Shown: positions 35,685-44,875, counted from the stretch's first letter. The stretch is 64,000 bases of DNA from Streptomyces uncialis (GCF_036250755.1 NZ_CP109583.1:8674001-8738000), one strand, 5' to 3'. The notes: generated by a model from the sequence alone, not told the origin. Program-made: numbers and translations.

Positions 35685-35917
35685 CGAGCGACGACGCGAC
35701 GACGGCGGCACACGATGACGGTGCCGACCGGCAGCCGCCATGGGCCGGACCGGGCCCGCAGGGCGGCGTCCCGTGGGCGACGCCCACCGCCGCCCGCCGG
35801 CCGGGCGACCGTCCCACCCAGCGGCGGCGCCGCGTGGTCGAGGGGCTGCCGGACTGGGAACCGACGCCACCCGGCGAGATCCTGCTGCGCCGGCCCGGCA
35901 CAGGGGAGGGGACGTGA
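35681..35917 (+). CDS. Small proline-rich unknown protein
   Basis: A 78-residue protein rich in Pro, Gly, Arg and acidic residues, probably disordered (DRQPPWAGPGPQGGVPW; VVEGLPDWEPTPPGEILL). It overlaps the upstream gene by ATGA and the downstream gene by GTGA, which strongly supports it being real. A possible short linear-motif adaptor of the operon; no family recognised. Confidence 0.55.
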   Translation: MTSDDATTAAHDDGADRQPPWAGPGPQGGVPWATPTAARRPGDRPTQRRRRVVEGLPDWEPTPPGEILLRRPGTGEGT

Positions 35918-36600
35918 GCGGGTTCTGGGGCGACGGAGGGCCCTACGCGTCCTGGACGCGGGCACTGCACGCCTGGGCGCGGCACGAGCCCGCCGACCTG
36001 GCGGCACTGCCCCGGCTGAAGCGCGACCAGTTCGACGCGGACACCTGGGAACGGCTCACCCGCCATGTCCTGGACGCCCTCGACACACGGCTCACGGAAT
36101 GGTCACGCCGGTTCGCCCTCGCCTTCGGGGAAGCCCCCGACGAGTTCTCCGCCGGGCGGGAACTCACCCAGGCCAGAGTCGGGCTGCGGTCCCTCCGCGA
36201 TCTGGCGGACCACCCCGGGTTGCCCGACGACCTGCGCACCCGGCTGGGCGAACTGATGGACCAGCACATCCGCTCACTTCAAACCCAGATGGAGCACGCG
36301 GTCAGCGAACTCGCCCGCTCCGGGACCGATCCGCACTGGGTGGACCAACGGCTGCGGACCCTGCGCGACAACGCGTTCACCTCGGTCCTCGACGCCCCGC
36401 CGGACCCGCCCGCCGAACCGCCGGCCCCGTTCGCACGGCTCCGCCGCCGCCTGCGGTTCCCCCGCAGCGGAGACGGACGGGAACCGGCACGGACAACCGG
36501 AGTCGCGCGACCCTCCCCGCCCGCGGCCGGTGATCCCCCCGCGGACCACTGGTCGACGGCCCCGGCCACCGCACCGAAGCGCCGCATCGTGCCCGACTGA
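35914..36600 (+). CDS. Unknown helical protein with Pro-rich tail
   Basis: A 228-residue protein not recognised. Residues 1-150 are helical with conserved-looking Trp and Arg (FWGDGGPYASWTRALHAWAR; LRTLRDNAFTSVL). Residues 150-228 are Pro/Arg-rich and probably disordered. It starts at GTG 35914, coupled by GTGA to the 78-residue gene, with GGGGAGG just upstream. It is the fourth gene of the operon, before the repeat array and the AAA ATPase gene. No enzymatic motif is visible. Confidence 0.6.
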   Translation: MSGFWGDGGPYASWTRALHAWARHEPADLAALPRLKRDQFDADTWERLTRHVLDALDTRLTEWSRRFALAFGEAPDEFSAGRELTQARVGLRSLRDLADHPGLPDDLRTRLGELMDQHIRSLQTQMEHAVSELARSGTDPHWVDQRLRTLRDNAFTSVLDAPPDPPAEPPAPFARLRRRLRFPRSGDGREPARTTGVARPSPPAAGDPPADHWSTAPATAPKRRIVPD

Positions 36601-36640
36601 CCGGCAACGTCCCGGCGACTCCCACGCATTGGATGCCGCC

Positions 36641-36760
36641 ACCCGCGCACGGGAGCGCCTTCCGCGCACGGGACGACAACCCGGCCCACGGGACGACGAT
36701 CCCGCGCACCGGACGGCTTTCCCGCGCACGGGACGACAACTCCACGCACGCGCCCCGCCG
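36641..36760. repeat. 20-bp tandem repeat array ahead of AAA ATPase gene
   Basis: Five imperfect units of exactly 20 bp (starts 36641, 36661, 36681, 36701, 36721) and a partial sixth share the core CCGCGCACGGGACGACAAC. They fill much of the 212-bp gap between the fourth operon gene and the AAA ATPase gene. Units abut with no unique spacers, so this is not a CRISPR array. Confidence 0.9.
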
Positions 36761-36812
36761 GGCGGCGCGCCGCACTCTCCCCTTTCCTTTCCCTCACCCT
36801 CCGAAGGCCGGT

Positions 36813-38381
36813 ATGCCGAACTACGCCGACAGCCTGCGTCACCTCGACAGCTATGTCTCCGCCCGGGTACCCGTCATCGCGCTCCGCACCATCGAGCAGC
36901 AGCGCGCCCTGCGGCTGCTCCGCGAGGCGGCGGGGCGGCCGAGCCGCAGCGGGATGCCGTTCTGGATCTACACCAGGGCGACCGGGCTGCGGGACCTCCG
37001 CACCCACGCGGCCGTCCACGACGACCGGTCGCTGACCGGCGCCATGGAGTTCGCCGCCTCCCAGTTCGCCGCACGGGCCAACGCCACCGTGATCCTCGTC
37101 GACCCGCACGATGTCGCCTCGGACACACCGGCGGTCCGCCATATCGCCGAACTGGCGCGGCTCGCGGAGAACAACATGGGCAGCGTGGTCCTGGTGTCCG
37201 ACACCCCGGTGTGGAGCGGGCTCCAGCGGCTGGGGATGGGACTGATGCTCGATCTGCCCGACGCGGAGGAGATGTACGGAATCCTCAGCGGCTTCCTCAC
37301 CGACCACCGGGGCCGCTTCCCCATCGAGTGGGACGAGGACGACGCCCGTCGCGCCGCCGAGTTCCTCTCGGGCGCCACCGAGTCCGAGTGCGTCAACCTC
37401 ATGGCCACCGTCGCGGCGAAGGGCTCCGTGAAGAAGGAGGACGTACTCGCCCTGGCCCAGGCGAAGGACCGGATCTTCAGCGACATCACCGGGCTCGAAC
37501 GCATCCACCTCAAGGACGCCGACTACCAGGTCGGCGGGCTGACCAGCCTCCGGACCTGGCTGCGGCGGCGGAACCAGCTGATCCACTCCGATCTGCGCCA
37601 TTCCCATCTGCGCCCGCCACGCGGGGTACTGCTGGTGGGGGTGCCCGGCTGCGGCAAGTCGTTGTCGGCCAAGGCGGTCGCGCAGGAGTGGCAGCTCCCC
37701 CTCTACCGGCTGGACATGGCGAGCATCCACGGAAAGTACTGGGGCGAGTCCGAGGGCAATATGCGGGCCGCGCTGGAGACCGCCGACCGGGTGGCGCCGT
37801 GTGTGCTGTGGATCGACGAGATCGAGAAGGGACTGGCCGGTGGCGCCGGAGAGGTGACAGGGGTGGGCCAGCGGGTCATCGGCCACTTCCTGTTCTGGCT
37901 CCAGGAGTCGCAGTCGCGGTCGTTCGTCGTGGCGACCGCCAACGATGTGCGCAGTCTGCCGCCCGAGCTGCTGCGCAAAGGCCGCTTCGACGAGCTGTTC
38001 TTCGTGGACCTGCCCGACCCCGAGGACCGCAAGGAGATCATCACGCTGTACTTCGGCCGCTATCTGGGCAAGGACCCGGAGCCCGCCGAACTGGACCGGC
38101 TGGTCGATCTGTCCGAGGGCTTCGCCGGTTCCGACATCGAATCCGCCCTGCACGACGTCGGCGCCGAGGCGCTGCTGGACGGCGGCGTGGAGAACCTGAG
38201 GCCGTCCTTCGTACAGGACACCTTCGCCAACACGGTTCCGATGATCAGGGTCAACCCGGAGCGGATCGAGGAGATCCGCGCCTGGGGCCGGGAGCGCGCG
38301 GTACCCGCCGGACGCTCGTCCCTCTCCTCGGCCCCGGGAGCCACGACCCCGGGCCGCCGCATCCTTCTGATGGGTGACTGA
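36813..38381 (+). CDS. AAA+ ATPase, Ycf46-like
   Basis: A 522-residue ATPase. The N-terminal 230 residues form the degenerate first domain typical of Ycf46-like proteins ([20 protein letters not shown]). The AAA domain has Walker [14 protein letters not shown] at about 274-286, the pore-loop region [14 protein letters not shown], Walker [12 protein letters not shown] at about 330, sensor-1 VVATANDV and the arginine-finger helix [19 protein letters not shown]. It should remodel or unfold a partner. It ends the operon divergent from a metacaspase, so a natural hypothesis is ATP-dependent control of that protease or its substrate. Start MPNYADSLR (ATG 36813) follows GAAGG. Confidence 0.85.
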   Translation: MPNYADSLRHLDSYVSARVPVIALRTIEQQRALRLLREAAGRPSRSGMPFWIYTRATGLRDLRTHAAVHDDRSLTGAMEFAASQFAARANATVILVDPHDVASDTPAVRHIAELARLAENNMGSVVLVSDTPVWSGLQRLGMGLMLDLPDAEEMYGILSGFLTDHRGRFPIEWDEDDARRAAEFLSGATESECVNLMATVAAKGSVKKEDVLALAQAKDRIFSDITGLERIHLKDADYQVGGLTSLRTWLRRRNQLIHSDLRHSHLRPPRGVLLVGVPGCGKSLSAKAVAQEWQLPLYRLDMASIHGKYWGESEGNMRAALETADRVAPCVLWIDEIEKGLAGGAGEVTGVGQRVIGHFLFWLQESQSRSFVVATANDVRSLPPELLRKGRFDELFFVDLPDPEDRKEIITLYFGRYLGKDPEPAELDRLVDLSEGFAGSDIESALHDVGAEALLDGGVENLRPSFVQDTFANTVPMIRVNPERIEEIRAWGRERAVPAGRSSLSSAPGATTPGRRILLMGD

Positions 38382-38471
38382 ACCGGACCGGTACGCGGCG
38401 GGGGGAGCGGCGGTGCCGCCGGACGGGTGGGGCTTGACCCTCACGTCGCGTGAGGCTGAAGAGTGTGGTGC

Positions 38472-38990
38472 ATGAGCGATTACTACAACGCGTTCGAGAC
38501 GAGTCCCGTGCCCGCTCCCGGCCCGGACGCCGTTCCGCCGGAGTTGTTCCGTGGCATCTACGGAATGCCCGCGTTCGTGACGATCCCCACCAGCGATCTG
38601 GCGGAGTCGGTGGACTTCTGGGTTCGCGGCCTCGGGTTCTTCGAGCTGTTCAGCATCCCCGGCACACTGGTGCATCTGCGCCGGTGGGCGTTCCAGGACG
38701 TACTCCTCGTCCCGGCGGCGGAGGTCGCGGACCAGGCACCGGCGATGAGCTACAGCTTCTCGGGAGTGCTCAGCCAGGTCGATCCCCTGGTCGAGGCATG
38801 CCGCGCGTTGCGCCCGGACTCGGTCGACGGTCCACGGGACACGCCCTGGAACACCCGCGACGTCACCGTGATCACCCCCGAGAACGCACGGATCGTCTTC
38901 ACCGCGGCGAAGCCCTTCGCCCCGGACAGCCAGGAGGCACGCAACCTCGCGGCCATCGGGATCTCCCCACCGGACGGGCCGCCGCGGTGA
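38472..38990 (+). CDS. VOC-superfamily (glyoxalase-like) protein
   Basis: A 172-residue protein of the vicinal oxygen chelate fold (IPTSDLAESVDFWVRGLGFF; ENARIVFTAAKP). Such proteins are metalloenzymes or antibiotic-binding immunity proteins. The start MSDYYNAFE (ATG 38472) is preferred over an upstream ATG. Its TGA overlaps or abuts the start of the following MerR regulator, so the pair is translationally coupled and the regulator probably controls this gene. Substrate unknown. Confidence 0.8.
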   Translation: MSDYYNAFETSPVPAPGPDAVPPELFRGIYGMPAFVTIPTSDLAESVDFWVRGLGFFELFSIPGTLVHLRRWAFQDVLLVPAAEVADQAPAMSYSFSGVLSQVDPLVEACRALRPDSVDGPRDTPWNTRDVTVITPENARIVFTAAKPFAPDSQEARNLAAIGISPPDGPPR

Positions 38991-38992
38991 CA

Positions 38993-39805
38993 ATGAGCGG
39001 CATGCTCGAAGCCACCGAAGCCGATGGCCTGACCGTCGGCCAGGTCTCGACGCGTCTGGACGTGACGGTCCGCGCGCTGCACCACTGGGACGAGATCGGT
39101 CTGGCACGACCGTCGCTGCGCACAGCCGCCGGATACCGGCTCTACACCGCCGGTGATCTGGAACGGCTGCACCGCATCGTCGTCTACCGCGAGATCGGTC
39201 TCGGTCTGGACCGGATCCGGGCCGTCCTGGACGATCCGGCCACGGACGTGCCCGGCGCGCTGCGCGCGCAGCGTTCCCAGATCGCCGACCGGATCGAGCG
39301 ACTCCAGCGGCTCGGCGCCGGACTGGACCGGATGATCGACGCCCACGAGGGCGGTCCGCTGCTGACCGTCGAACAGCAGGCCGAGGTCTTCGGCTCCCGG
39401 TGGAACCCGGACTGGACCGCCCAGGCCAGGCAGCAATACGGAGACACGGCGCAATGGCTCCAGTTCGCCGAACGCTCGGCCGCTCGCGGCGTTGAGGAAT
39501 GGCGAGCCGTCGCCGACGCCGTGGACGGCCTCGACCGTGCCCTCGGGGACGCGATGGACAGGGGTGTCGCACCTGGCAGCCCGGAAGCGGGCCGACTCGT
39601 CGAGCGGCACCGCGAGGTGTTCGCCTCGTACTTTCCCCTCACCAGGCGGATGCAGGTCTGCCTGGGCCGCAGATACGAGGCCGATCCCGCGTTCGCCGCC
39701 CACTACGACGGTATCCGCGCCGGGCTCGCCGCGTGGTTCCGCCGGATCGTCGACGCTGACGCGCGCGCCCACGGCATCGACCCCGACACCGCGACCTGGC
39801 AGTAG
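38993..39805 (+). CDS. MerR-family regulator with TipAS-like drug-binding domain
   Basis: A 270-residue regulator. Residues 10-80 are a MerR winged helix (LTVGQVSTRLDVTVRALHHW; GYRLYTAGDLERL). A coiled-coil dimerisation helix follows, then a TipAS-type all-helical ligand domain (YGDTAQWLQFAERSAARGVE; YDGIRAGLAAWFRRIVDADA). TipA-like proteins bind thiopeptide and other drugs and activate resistance genes. Starts GTG 38987 (GTGA overlap with the VOC stop), ATG 38993 and ATG 39002 are possible; 38993 is used. It probably senses a small toxic compound handled by the VOC partner. Confidence 0.85.
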   Translation: MSGMLEATEADGLTVGQVSTRLDVTVRALHHWDEIGLARPSLRTAAGYRLYTAGDLERLHRIVVYREIGLGLDRIRAVLDDPATDVPGALRAQRSQIADRIERLQRLGAGLDRMIDAHEGGPLLTVEQQAEVFGSRWNPDWTAQARQQYGDTAQWLQFAERSAARGVEEWRAVADAVDGLDRALGDAMDRGVAPGSPEAGRLVERHREVFASYFPLTRRMQVCLGRRYEADPAFAAHYDGIRAGLAAWFRRIVDADARAHGIDPDTATWQ

Positions 39806-39824
39806 CGCGGCCCCCTCCAGTCGC

Positions 39825-39885
39825 CCGGTCCGGACAAGGTCCCCCGCTGCCCCTCTCGGCAGCCACGGGACCCCGCCCGGACCGG
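39825..39885. terminator. Long interrupted hairpin between convergent genes
   Basis: Nested arms CCGGTCCGG...CCGGACCGG, GGTCCC...GGGACC and GCTGCC...GGCAGC around a CCTCTC loop form an interrupted stem at 39825-39885. It lies between genes ending at 39805 and 39945. Confidence 0.7.
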
Positions 39886-39944
39886 CTCGGCTTCGGCCGG
39901 ACGATCAGCGGTCACCCCTCATCGCAGGGCCACCGCATCCGGGG

Positions 39945-41129
39945 TCAGGGCTGGATGAGCGAGTCCTTGTAGTAGACGGACGCCTTGCGCTGACCGCTCT
40001 GCACCCCGGAGGCGAAGCCCATGCAGAGGCGGTACACACCGGGGTCGGCCATCTTGGGGATCTGGATGGCGAGGCCCTCGGGCTCGCGGAAGGGCAGGGT
40101 GTAGCCGGCCTTGGAGTGGAAGGACTTGACGAGTTGCCCGGTGTTCAGATCGACCGAGGCGAGGAAGGTGTTGCCCTCACCCGGGGGCGAGATGACGATC
40201 TCCGGTGTCGCGGCGTTGCCGTCGTGGTCCTGCTTCTTGCCGTAGGCGTTGCCGCGCAGCATGTACAGGTAGCTGCCGGCCACCGCGTACCCCTGGAACG
40301 ACGGCTTGCCGTAGCGGTTGACGTCGACCGGGATGGCGGGTTCGGCGACCTCCACCAGCGGGGTGCTGAAGTCTCCGGCACGGGCCTTGGGCAGATCGTA
40401 GACGCGGTAGCGCATGCCGCCGGCGTCGTAGCGGACGACCAGGCGGTTGTTGAGCGGGTCGACACTCGCGGTGTTGTTGGAGCTGCCGGGAACGGGGGTG
40501 AACTTCTGGAGCGAGGCGTTGGTGGCGTCCAGGGGTGTCGCGGAACTCGCGAACTTGAAGCGGCACAGCCGCTTGCCACGGCTGGTCATGTCATCGATGT
40601 CCTGGACGGCGTCGACCTCGGTCCACAGGTAGGTGCTGCTGCCGGACGGCTCGACGCCGAAGCTCACCCCGTGCCCGAAGCCGCGCAGGTACATGTAGCC
40701 CGTCACGCTGCCGGTGCCGCTGCCGTCCGCCGCGTCGGCGCCGAGGGTCCACTCGGTGATCGCCAGGTCGCCGCGCAGGTCACGGACGTCACCGGCGACG
40801 GGCGCCGACTCGCCGGGGAGCTTGCGGCCGCCCTGGATGACCTGGGCGTAGTAGAGGCGGCGGTTGACGTTGTCGAAGCCTATGGACTGGATCACGGTCC
40901 CTTCACGCAAGGTCTCCTCGCGGAAGTAGGCGGGACCGGTGTTGCCCTCGACCCTGATCAGCTTTGAAGGTGGCAGACCTACGGCGTTCGCTCCTGTGGC
41001 TGGGCCCGCGCCCGCGCCCGAGCTCGCGAACGCGGCGCCGGCACCCGAGCCGACCCCGGCGACGGTCAGTGCGGCGACGCCGCTCCAGCTGAGGAAGTTG
41101 CGTCGGTTGAACTGAGAGGTGTTGTTCAT
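39945..41129 (-). CDS. Tat-exported beta-propeller, TagC/phage-receptor-binding-like
   Basis: A 394-residue exported protein. The N-terminus is a Tat signal (Arg9-Arg10 in FNRRNFLSW, then an Ala/Gly-rich hydrophobic core). The mature part is strand-rich with TVIQSIGFDNVNRRLYYAQV and repeated strand-turn blocks, resembling the propeller domain shared by phage receptor-binding proteins and proteins annotated as teichoic acid biosynthesis protein C in Streptomyces. It probably binds cell-wall polymer outside the membrane; catalysis is not evident. It is preceded by a 211-bp gap to the transketolase gene. Confidence 0.7.
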   Translation of the reverse strand: MNNTSQFNRRNFLSWSGVAALTVAGVGSGAGAAFASSGAGAGPATGANAVGLPPSKLIRVEGNTGPAYFREETLREGTVIQSIGFDNVNRRLYYAQVIQGGRKLPGESAPVAGDVRDLRGDLAITEWTLGADAADGSGTGSVTGYMYLRGFGHGVSFGVEPSGSSTYLWTEVDAVQDIDDMTSRGKRLCRFKFASSATPLDATNASLQKFTPVPGSSNNTASVDPLNNRLVVRYDAGGMRYRVYDLPKARAGDFSTPLVEVAEPAIPVDVNRYGKPSFQGYAVAGSYLYMLRGNAYGKKQDHDGNAATPEIVISPPGEGNTFLASVDLNTGQLVKSFHSKAGYTLPFREPEGLAIQIPKMADPGVYRLCMGFASGVQSGQRKASVYYKDSLIQP

Positions 41130-41340
41130 ATGCTCTTTGTTTCACAGAGATTGACGGGACGTCGACTCATTTCTGGTACCACTGACATCGACAGCGGTAC
41201 ATGGGTCCCGATGGTCGTCGGCCCGCCGCCCCGCCTCGCCCCCGGAACCCGTCTCCTGTGAGGGCCCTCCGTCCGGCGGTCAGCGCACGAGGCGCCTGCG
41301 CGACCGCCGATCTCGTACTGCCGATCTCACACCCGCGGTC

Positions 41341-43200
41341 TCATACCAGCGACCGCACACCGGCGGCGATCGACGCGGCGTCGATACCGGAGTGGTGGAG
41401 CTGTTCCGCGGGCGTGGCGGACGCGGGCATGTTCCGTACCGCCAGGCGGATCAGCCTCGGCGCGGGGCGGCCGTCGGCGAAGGCCTCGGCGACCGCGTCC
41501 CCGATGCCGCCCTCGGGGTGGTGGTCCTCGACCGTCATCAGGCAGCCCGTCGCGTCCGCCGCCTGCCGAAGGGTCCCGCCGTCGACGGGTTTCACCGAGT
41601 ACAGGTCGATCACCCGTACCGCGATGCCCTCCGCCGCCAGCAGATCGGCGGCGCGCAGGGCCTCGTGCACGGTGACCCCGGCGCCGATGACGGTGACCTG
41701 GTCCGCGTCGCCCGACCGCAGCACCCGGGACCCGCCGACCGGGAAGTCCTCGTCCGGGCCGTACAGGACGGGGGAGGCTCCGCGGCTGGTGCGCAGATAG
41801 CCGATGCCGGGCAGCCCGGCCATGTGGTGGACGAGACGGGCGGTCTGGTTGGCGTCGCACGGGTACAGGACGGTGGAGCCGTGGACCGCGCGCATCATGG
41901 CGAGGTCTTCGAGACCCATCTGGGAGGGTCCGTCCTGGCCGATGGAGACTCCGGCGTGGGAGCCGCAGAGCTGGATGCCGGTGCCGCTGACGGCCGCCAT
42001 CCGGATGAAGTCATGGGCCCGGGTGAGGAACGCGGCGAACGTCGTGGCGAAGGGGAGGTAGCCGCGTGCCCGCATCCCCACGGCGGTGGCGATCAGTTGC
42101 TGTTCGGCGATGTACATCTCGAAGTAGCGGTCCGGGTGGGCCTTGCCGAACGCGTCGGCCCGGGTGGAGTCACCGACCTCGCCGTCCAGGGCGACGACAT
42201 CGTCCCGCTCCGATCCGAGGGCGGCGAGCGCGGCCCCGAAGGCGTCCCGGGTGGCGACCTCGTCCCCGGCCCGGTAGCGGGGCGCCGCGACCGGGCCGGT
42301 CCTGTCCGGGGTGGTCCCGTCCCCGCCGGTCCGGTCCGGGGCGGTCGCCGGCGGCGTACCGGACGGCTTCGCCACGTCGATCCGGACGGACCGGGTCCCG
42401 CCCAGTTCCTCGACGGCCCGTTCGGGGTGCGGCAGCGGCTTGCCGTGGAAGCCCTCCTGGTCCTCCACCTCCGCGACGCCCCGGCCCTTGTGGGTGCGGG
42501 CGATGACCGCGGTGGGCCGGTCCGTCGTGGCCGCGGCCTCCCGGAAGGCGGTGTCGATCGCGGCGACGTCGTGTCCGTCGACCTCGATCGTGTGCCAGCC
42601 GAAGGCACCCAGCTTGCGGGCGTAGGCGTCGAGGTCCCAGCCCTCCCGGGTGGGGCCGCGCTGGCCGAGCCGGTTGACGTCCACGATCAGGGTCAGGTTG
42701 TCGAGCCGTTCGTACGCCGCCTGCGCGGCGCCTTCCCAGACGGACCCCTCGGCCATCTCGCTGTCCCCGCACAGCACCCAGACCCGGTACGGCAGCCGGT
42801 CCAGCCGCTTCCCGGCGAGCGCCATGCCGACCCCGACGGGAAGCCCCTGCCCGAGGGAGCCGGTGGCCACGTCCACCCAGGGCAGACGTGGGGTGGGGTG
42901 CCCTTCCAGGGGGCTGCCGTCCTGCCGGAACGTGAGGAGTTCTGCGTCGTCGATCACTCCCGCGGCCCGGTAGAGCGCGTACAGCAGCGGAGAGGCGTGC
43001 CCCTTGGAGAGGACCAGCCGGTCGTTGCCCGGATGTCCGGGCCGCTCGAAGTCGTAGCGCAGATGGTGCGCCAGCAGCACGCCGCCGAGGTCCGCGGCCG
43101 ACATCGACGAGGTGGGGTGTCCCGACCCCGCCGCGTCCGCCGCGCGGACCGCGTCCACCCGCAGCTGCTGACCCAGTTCTTCCAGTTGCCCGGTCTCCAT
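41341..43200 (-). CDS. Transketolase
   Basis: A 619-residue thiamine-diphosphate enzyme. N-terminal domain motifs are SGHPTSSMSAADL, LSKGHASPLLYAL and the TPP/Mg site CGDSEMAEGSVWEGA. The pyrimidine domain contains the catalytic Glu in MYIAEQQL. It transfers two-carbon units between sugar phosphates in the pentose phosphate pathway. It is shorter than the housekeeping enzyme of about 690 residues and closer to transketolases with a secondary role. A Pro/Asp/Arg/Thr-rich linker (about 305-330) separates the domains. The ATG at 43198-43200 has GAGGAG upstream; the frame beyond is repetitive. It stands alone apart from the antiporter gene upstream. Confidence 0.88.
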   Translation of the reverse strand: METGQLEELGQQLRVDAVRAADAAGSGHPTSSMSAADLGGVLLAHHLRYDFERPGHPGNDRLVLSKGHASPLLYALYRAAGVIDDAELLTFRQDGSPLEGHPTPRLPWVDVATGSLGQGLPVGVGMALAGKRLDRLPYRVWVLCGDSEMAEGSVWEGAAQAAYERLDNLTLIVDVNRLGQRGPTREGWDLDAYARKLGAFGWHTIEVDGHDVAAIDTAFREAAATTDRPTAVIARTHKGRGVAEVEDQEGFHGKPLPHPERAVEELGGTRSVRIDVAKPSGTPPATAPDRTGGDGTTPDRTGPVAAPRYRAGDEVATRDAFGAALAALGSERDDVVALDGEVGDSTRADAFGKAHPDRYFEMYIAEQQLIATAVGMRARGYLPFATTFAAFLTRAHDFIRMAAVSGTGIQLCGSHAGVSIGQDGPSQMGLEDLAMMRAVHGSTVLYPCDANQTARLVHHMAGLPGIGYLRTSRGASPVLYGPDEDFPVGGSRVLRSGDADQVTVIGAGVTVHEALRAADLLAAEGIAVRVIDLYSVKPVDGGTLRQAADATGCLMTVEDHHPEGGIGDAVAEAFADGRPAPRLIRLAVRNMPASATPAEQLHHSGIDAASIAAGVRSLV

Positions 43201-43609
43201 CTCGCTCCTCTCGTCCGGCCCGCTTCCCGTCGTTCGCACGGTCCGATTCCGTCCGGTCCGATCCCGTCCGGTCCGGTCCACAGGCGGCCCCTCCACCCGG
43301 GGCGGCCCGTCGGTGTATCGACCTTTGGTACCGAACCCGTCACGTACGGTGACCACGCCCGGTCCCGTATCCCGCCCGTACGGAGCGGGCCCGCCGGGCC
43401 CGTCCCTGACGGGGACGACGCGGCAACCGCGCACACTCCACACCGCCGGACCGCATGCGGGTACCCAGCCGTCCGGGCCGTACTTCCAGGATCGTCACAA
43501 TCCGCCCGGAGCGCTCCCGGGGAGACCGGCCCCCGGTCCCGCGCGATCACCGGGAGCCCGTCACCGCGGCGCGCTCCCGTTCCCACGCGGCCCCTCGGAG
43601 GAGCCGGGC
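43201..43609. other. 409-bp gap with 15-bp tandem repeat
   Basis: No gene was recognised upstream of the transketolase gene. A 15-bp unit GGTCCGATTCCGTCC is repeated at 43240-43254 and 43255-43269 with a partial third to 43279; this lies in the transketolase leader. The rest (43280-43609) has no clear promoter, hairpin or open frame with native composition. Confidence 0.6.
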
Positions 43610-44875
43610 TCAGGGCGGGGTGTCCGCCGGGCGGGTCCCGCGCAGCTGGTCCAGACGGCGGATCACCGGGGTCGCGCTCACCCCGTGGAGCAGGACGGAC
43701 AGCGCGACCGTGAGAGCGGTCAGCGCCCACAGCTCGTCGGCGAGGCCCGCGAAGTCGTCGTGGCCGAGGGCGTAGGAGAGATAGAAGAGGGAGCCGATGC
43801 CCCGCAGGCCGAAGACCGCGGTGACGGCCTTCTCCCGGGGGCCCGCCGGGAGGCCGAGCTGTGCGATCCAGCCCGTGACGGGGCGGATGACCAGGATGAG
43901 TCCGAGTGCGACGAGGACGGTCCACCAGGTCAGTTCGGACAGCCCACCGGTGACGAGGTAGCCGCCGAGGAGGACGAGGAGCGCCGCGGTGAGCAGACGT
44001 TCGATCTGCTCGGTGAACTCGTGCAGCACCTTGTGATAGCCGTGGTCGCGTTCGGCGGCCCGGATCGTGCAGGCGGTGACGAAGACGGCGAGGAAGCCGT
44101 AGCCGTGGGCGAGTTCGGCGATCCCGTAGGACAGGAAGGTCGCCGCGAGGGCGACGAAGCCCTCCATGTGCCCCGAGAGACGCAGCGCCGACGCACCGGC
44201 CCGGAAGAACATCCACCCCAGCAAACGCCCCAGGGCGAGACCGACGACCACCCCGACGGCGACCTTGACGAGGACGTCGACGACGAACCAGCGCCCCCAT
44301 CCGGCCTGCGACCAGGCGCCCCCGGCGGCGGCCAGCGCCACGGCCGCGAGGACGAAGGGGAACGCGAGACCGTCGTTGAGACCTGCCTCCGCCGTCAGGG
44401 CGAAGCGGACTTCGTCCTCGTCGTTCTCGTCGTCGGTGGGCTCACCGACCCGCACCTCCGCGGCCAGCACGGGGTCGGTGGGCGCCAGCAGGGCTCCCGC
44501 CAGCAGCGCGGCGGCGACGGGCCAGCCGAGCAGCAGCCAGGCGCTCATGGCGGTCGCGACGACGGTGAGCGGGAGCGTGATCCCGATCAGCCGCCAGGGC
44601 CCGGCCCATGACCGCGGGGTGAAGGGCCGGTTGATGGCCAGTCCCGCGCCCATGAGGGAGACGATCACGCAGACCTCGGTGACATGCTCGACCCACACCC
44701 GGTCCGCCACCGGATCGACCTGCGGCAGCGGTACGGGCAGCGCGGCGGCCACCGCGCCTATCACGAGGAACACGATCGGCATCGACAGCGGTCTGCGCCG
44801 CAGCAGCCGGGGCAGCACAGCCGCCGCGAGCGCCCCGAGACCCAGGGTCGTGTACACGATGTCGGACGGGGTCAA
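43610..44875 (-). CDS. Cation:proton antiporter (CPA1 family)
   Basis: A 421-residue membrane protein with about twelve hydrophobic helices of the NhaP/CPA1 type. The family motif for ion binding is in LAPTDPVLAAEV and TAEAGLNDGLAFPFVL (Asp in the ND pair). It should exchange Na+ or K+ for protons. The TTG start at 44873-44875 has GAGAGGA about ten bases upstream; a GTG at 44920 would add 15 residues without a good site. It is followed by the transketolase gene on the same strand. No regulatory element is visible. Confidence 0.87.
   Translation of the reverse strand: MTPSDIVYTTLGLGALAAAVLPRLLRRRPLSMPIVFLVIGAVAAALPVPLPQVDPVADRVWVEHVTEVCVIVSLMGAGLAINRPFTPRSWAGPWRLIGITLPLTVVATAMSAWLLLGWPVAAALLAGALLAPTDPVLAAEVRVGEPTDDENDEDEVRFALTAEAGLNDGLAFPFVLAAVALAAAGGAWSQAGWGRWFVVDVLVKVAVGVVVGLALGRLLGWMFFRAGASALRLSGHMEGFVALAATFLSYGIAELAHGYGFLAVFVTACTIRAAERDHGYHKVLHEFTEQIERLLTAALLVLLGGYLVTGGLSELTWWTVLVALGLILVIRPVTGWIAQLGLPAGPREKAVTAVFGLRGIGSLFYLSYALGHDDFAGLADELWALTALTVALSVLLHGVSATPVIRRLDQLRGTRPADTPP

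Noticed and set aside
36641..36760. Possible CRISPR array
   Set aside because: Units are 20 bp, directly abutting and imperfect, with no spacers and no cas genes.
36279..39572. A 1097-codon minus-strand open frame across the AAA ATPase, VOC and MerR genes
   Set aside because: Arg/Pro-rich low-complexity product overlapping genes with clear domains and coupled starts.
39945..41129. Prophage remnant because of similarity to phage receptor-binding proteins
   Set aside because: It has a Tat signal and there are no other phage genes around; better seen as a cellular exported propeller.
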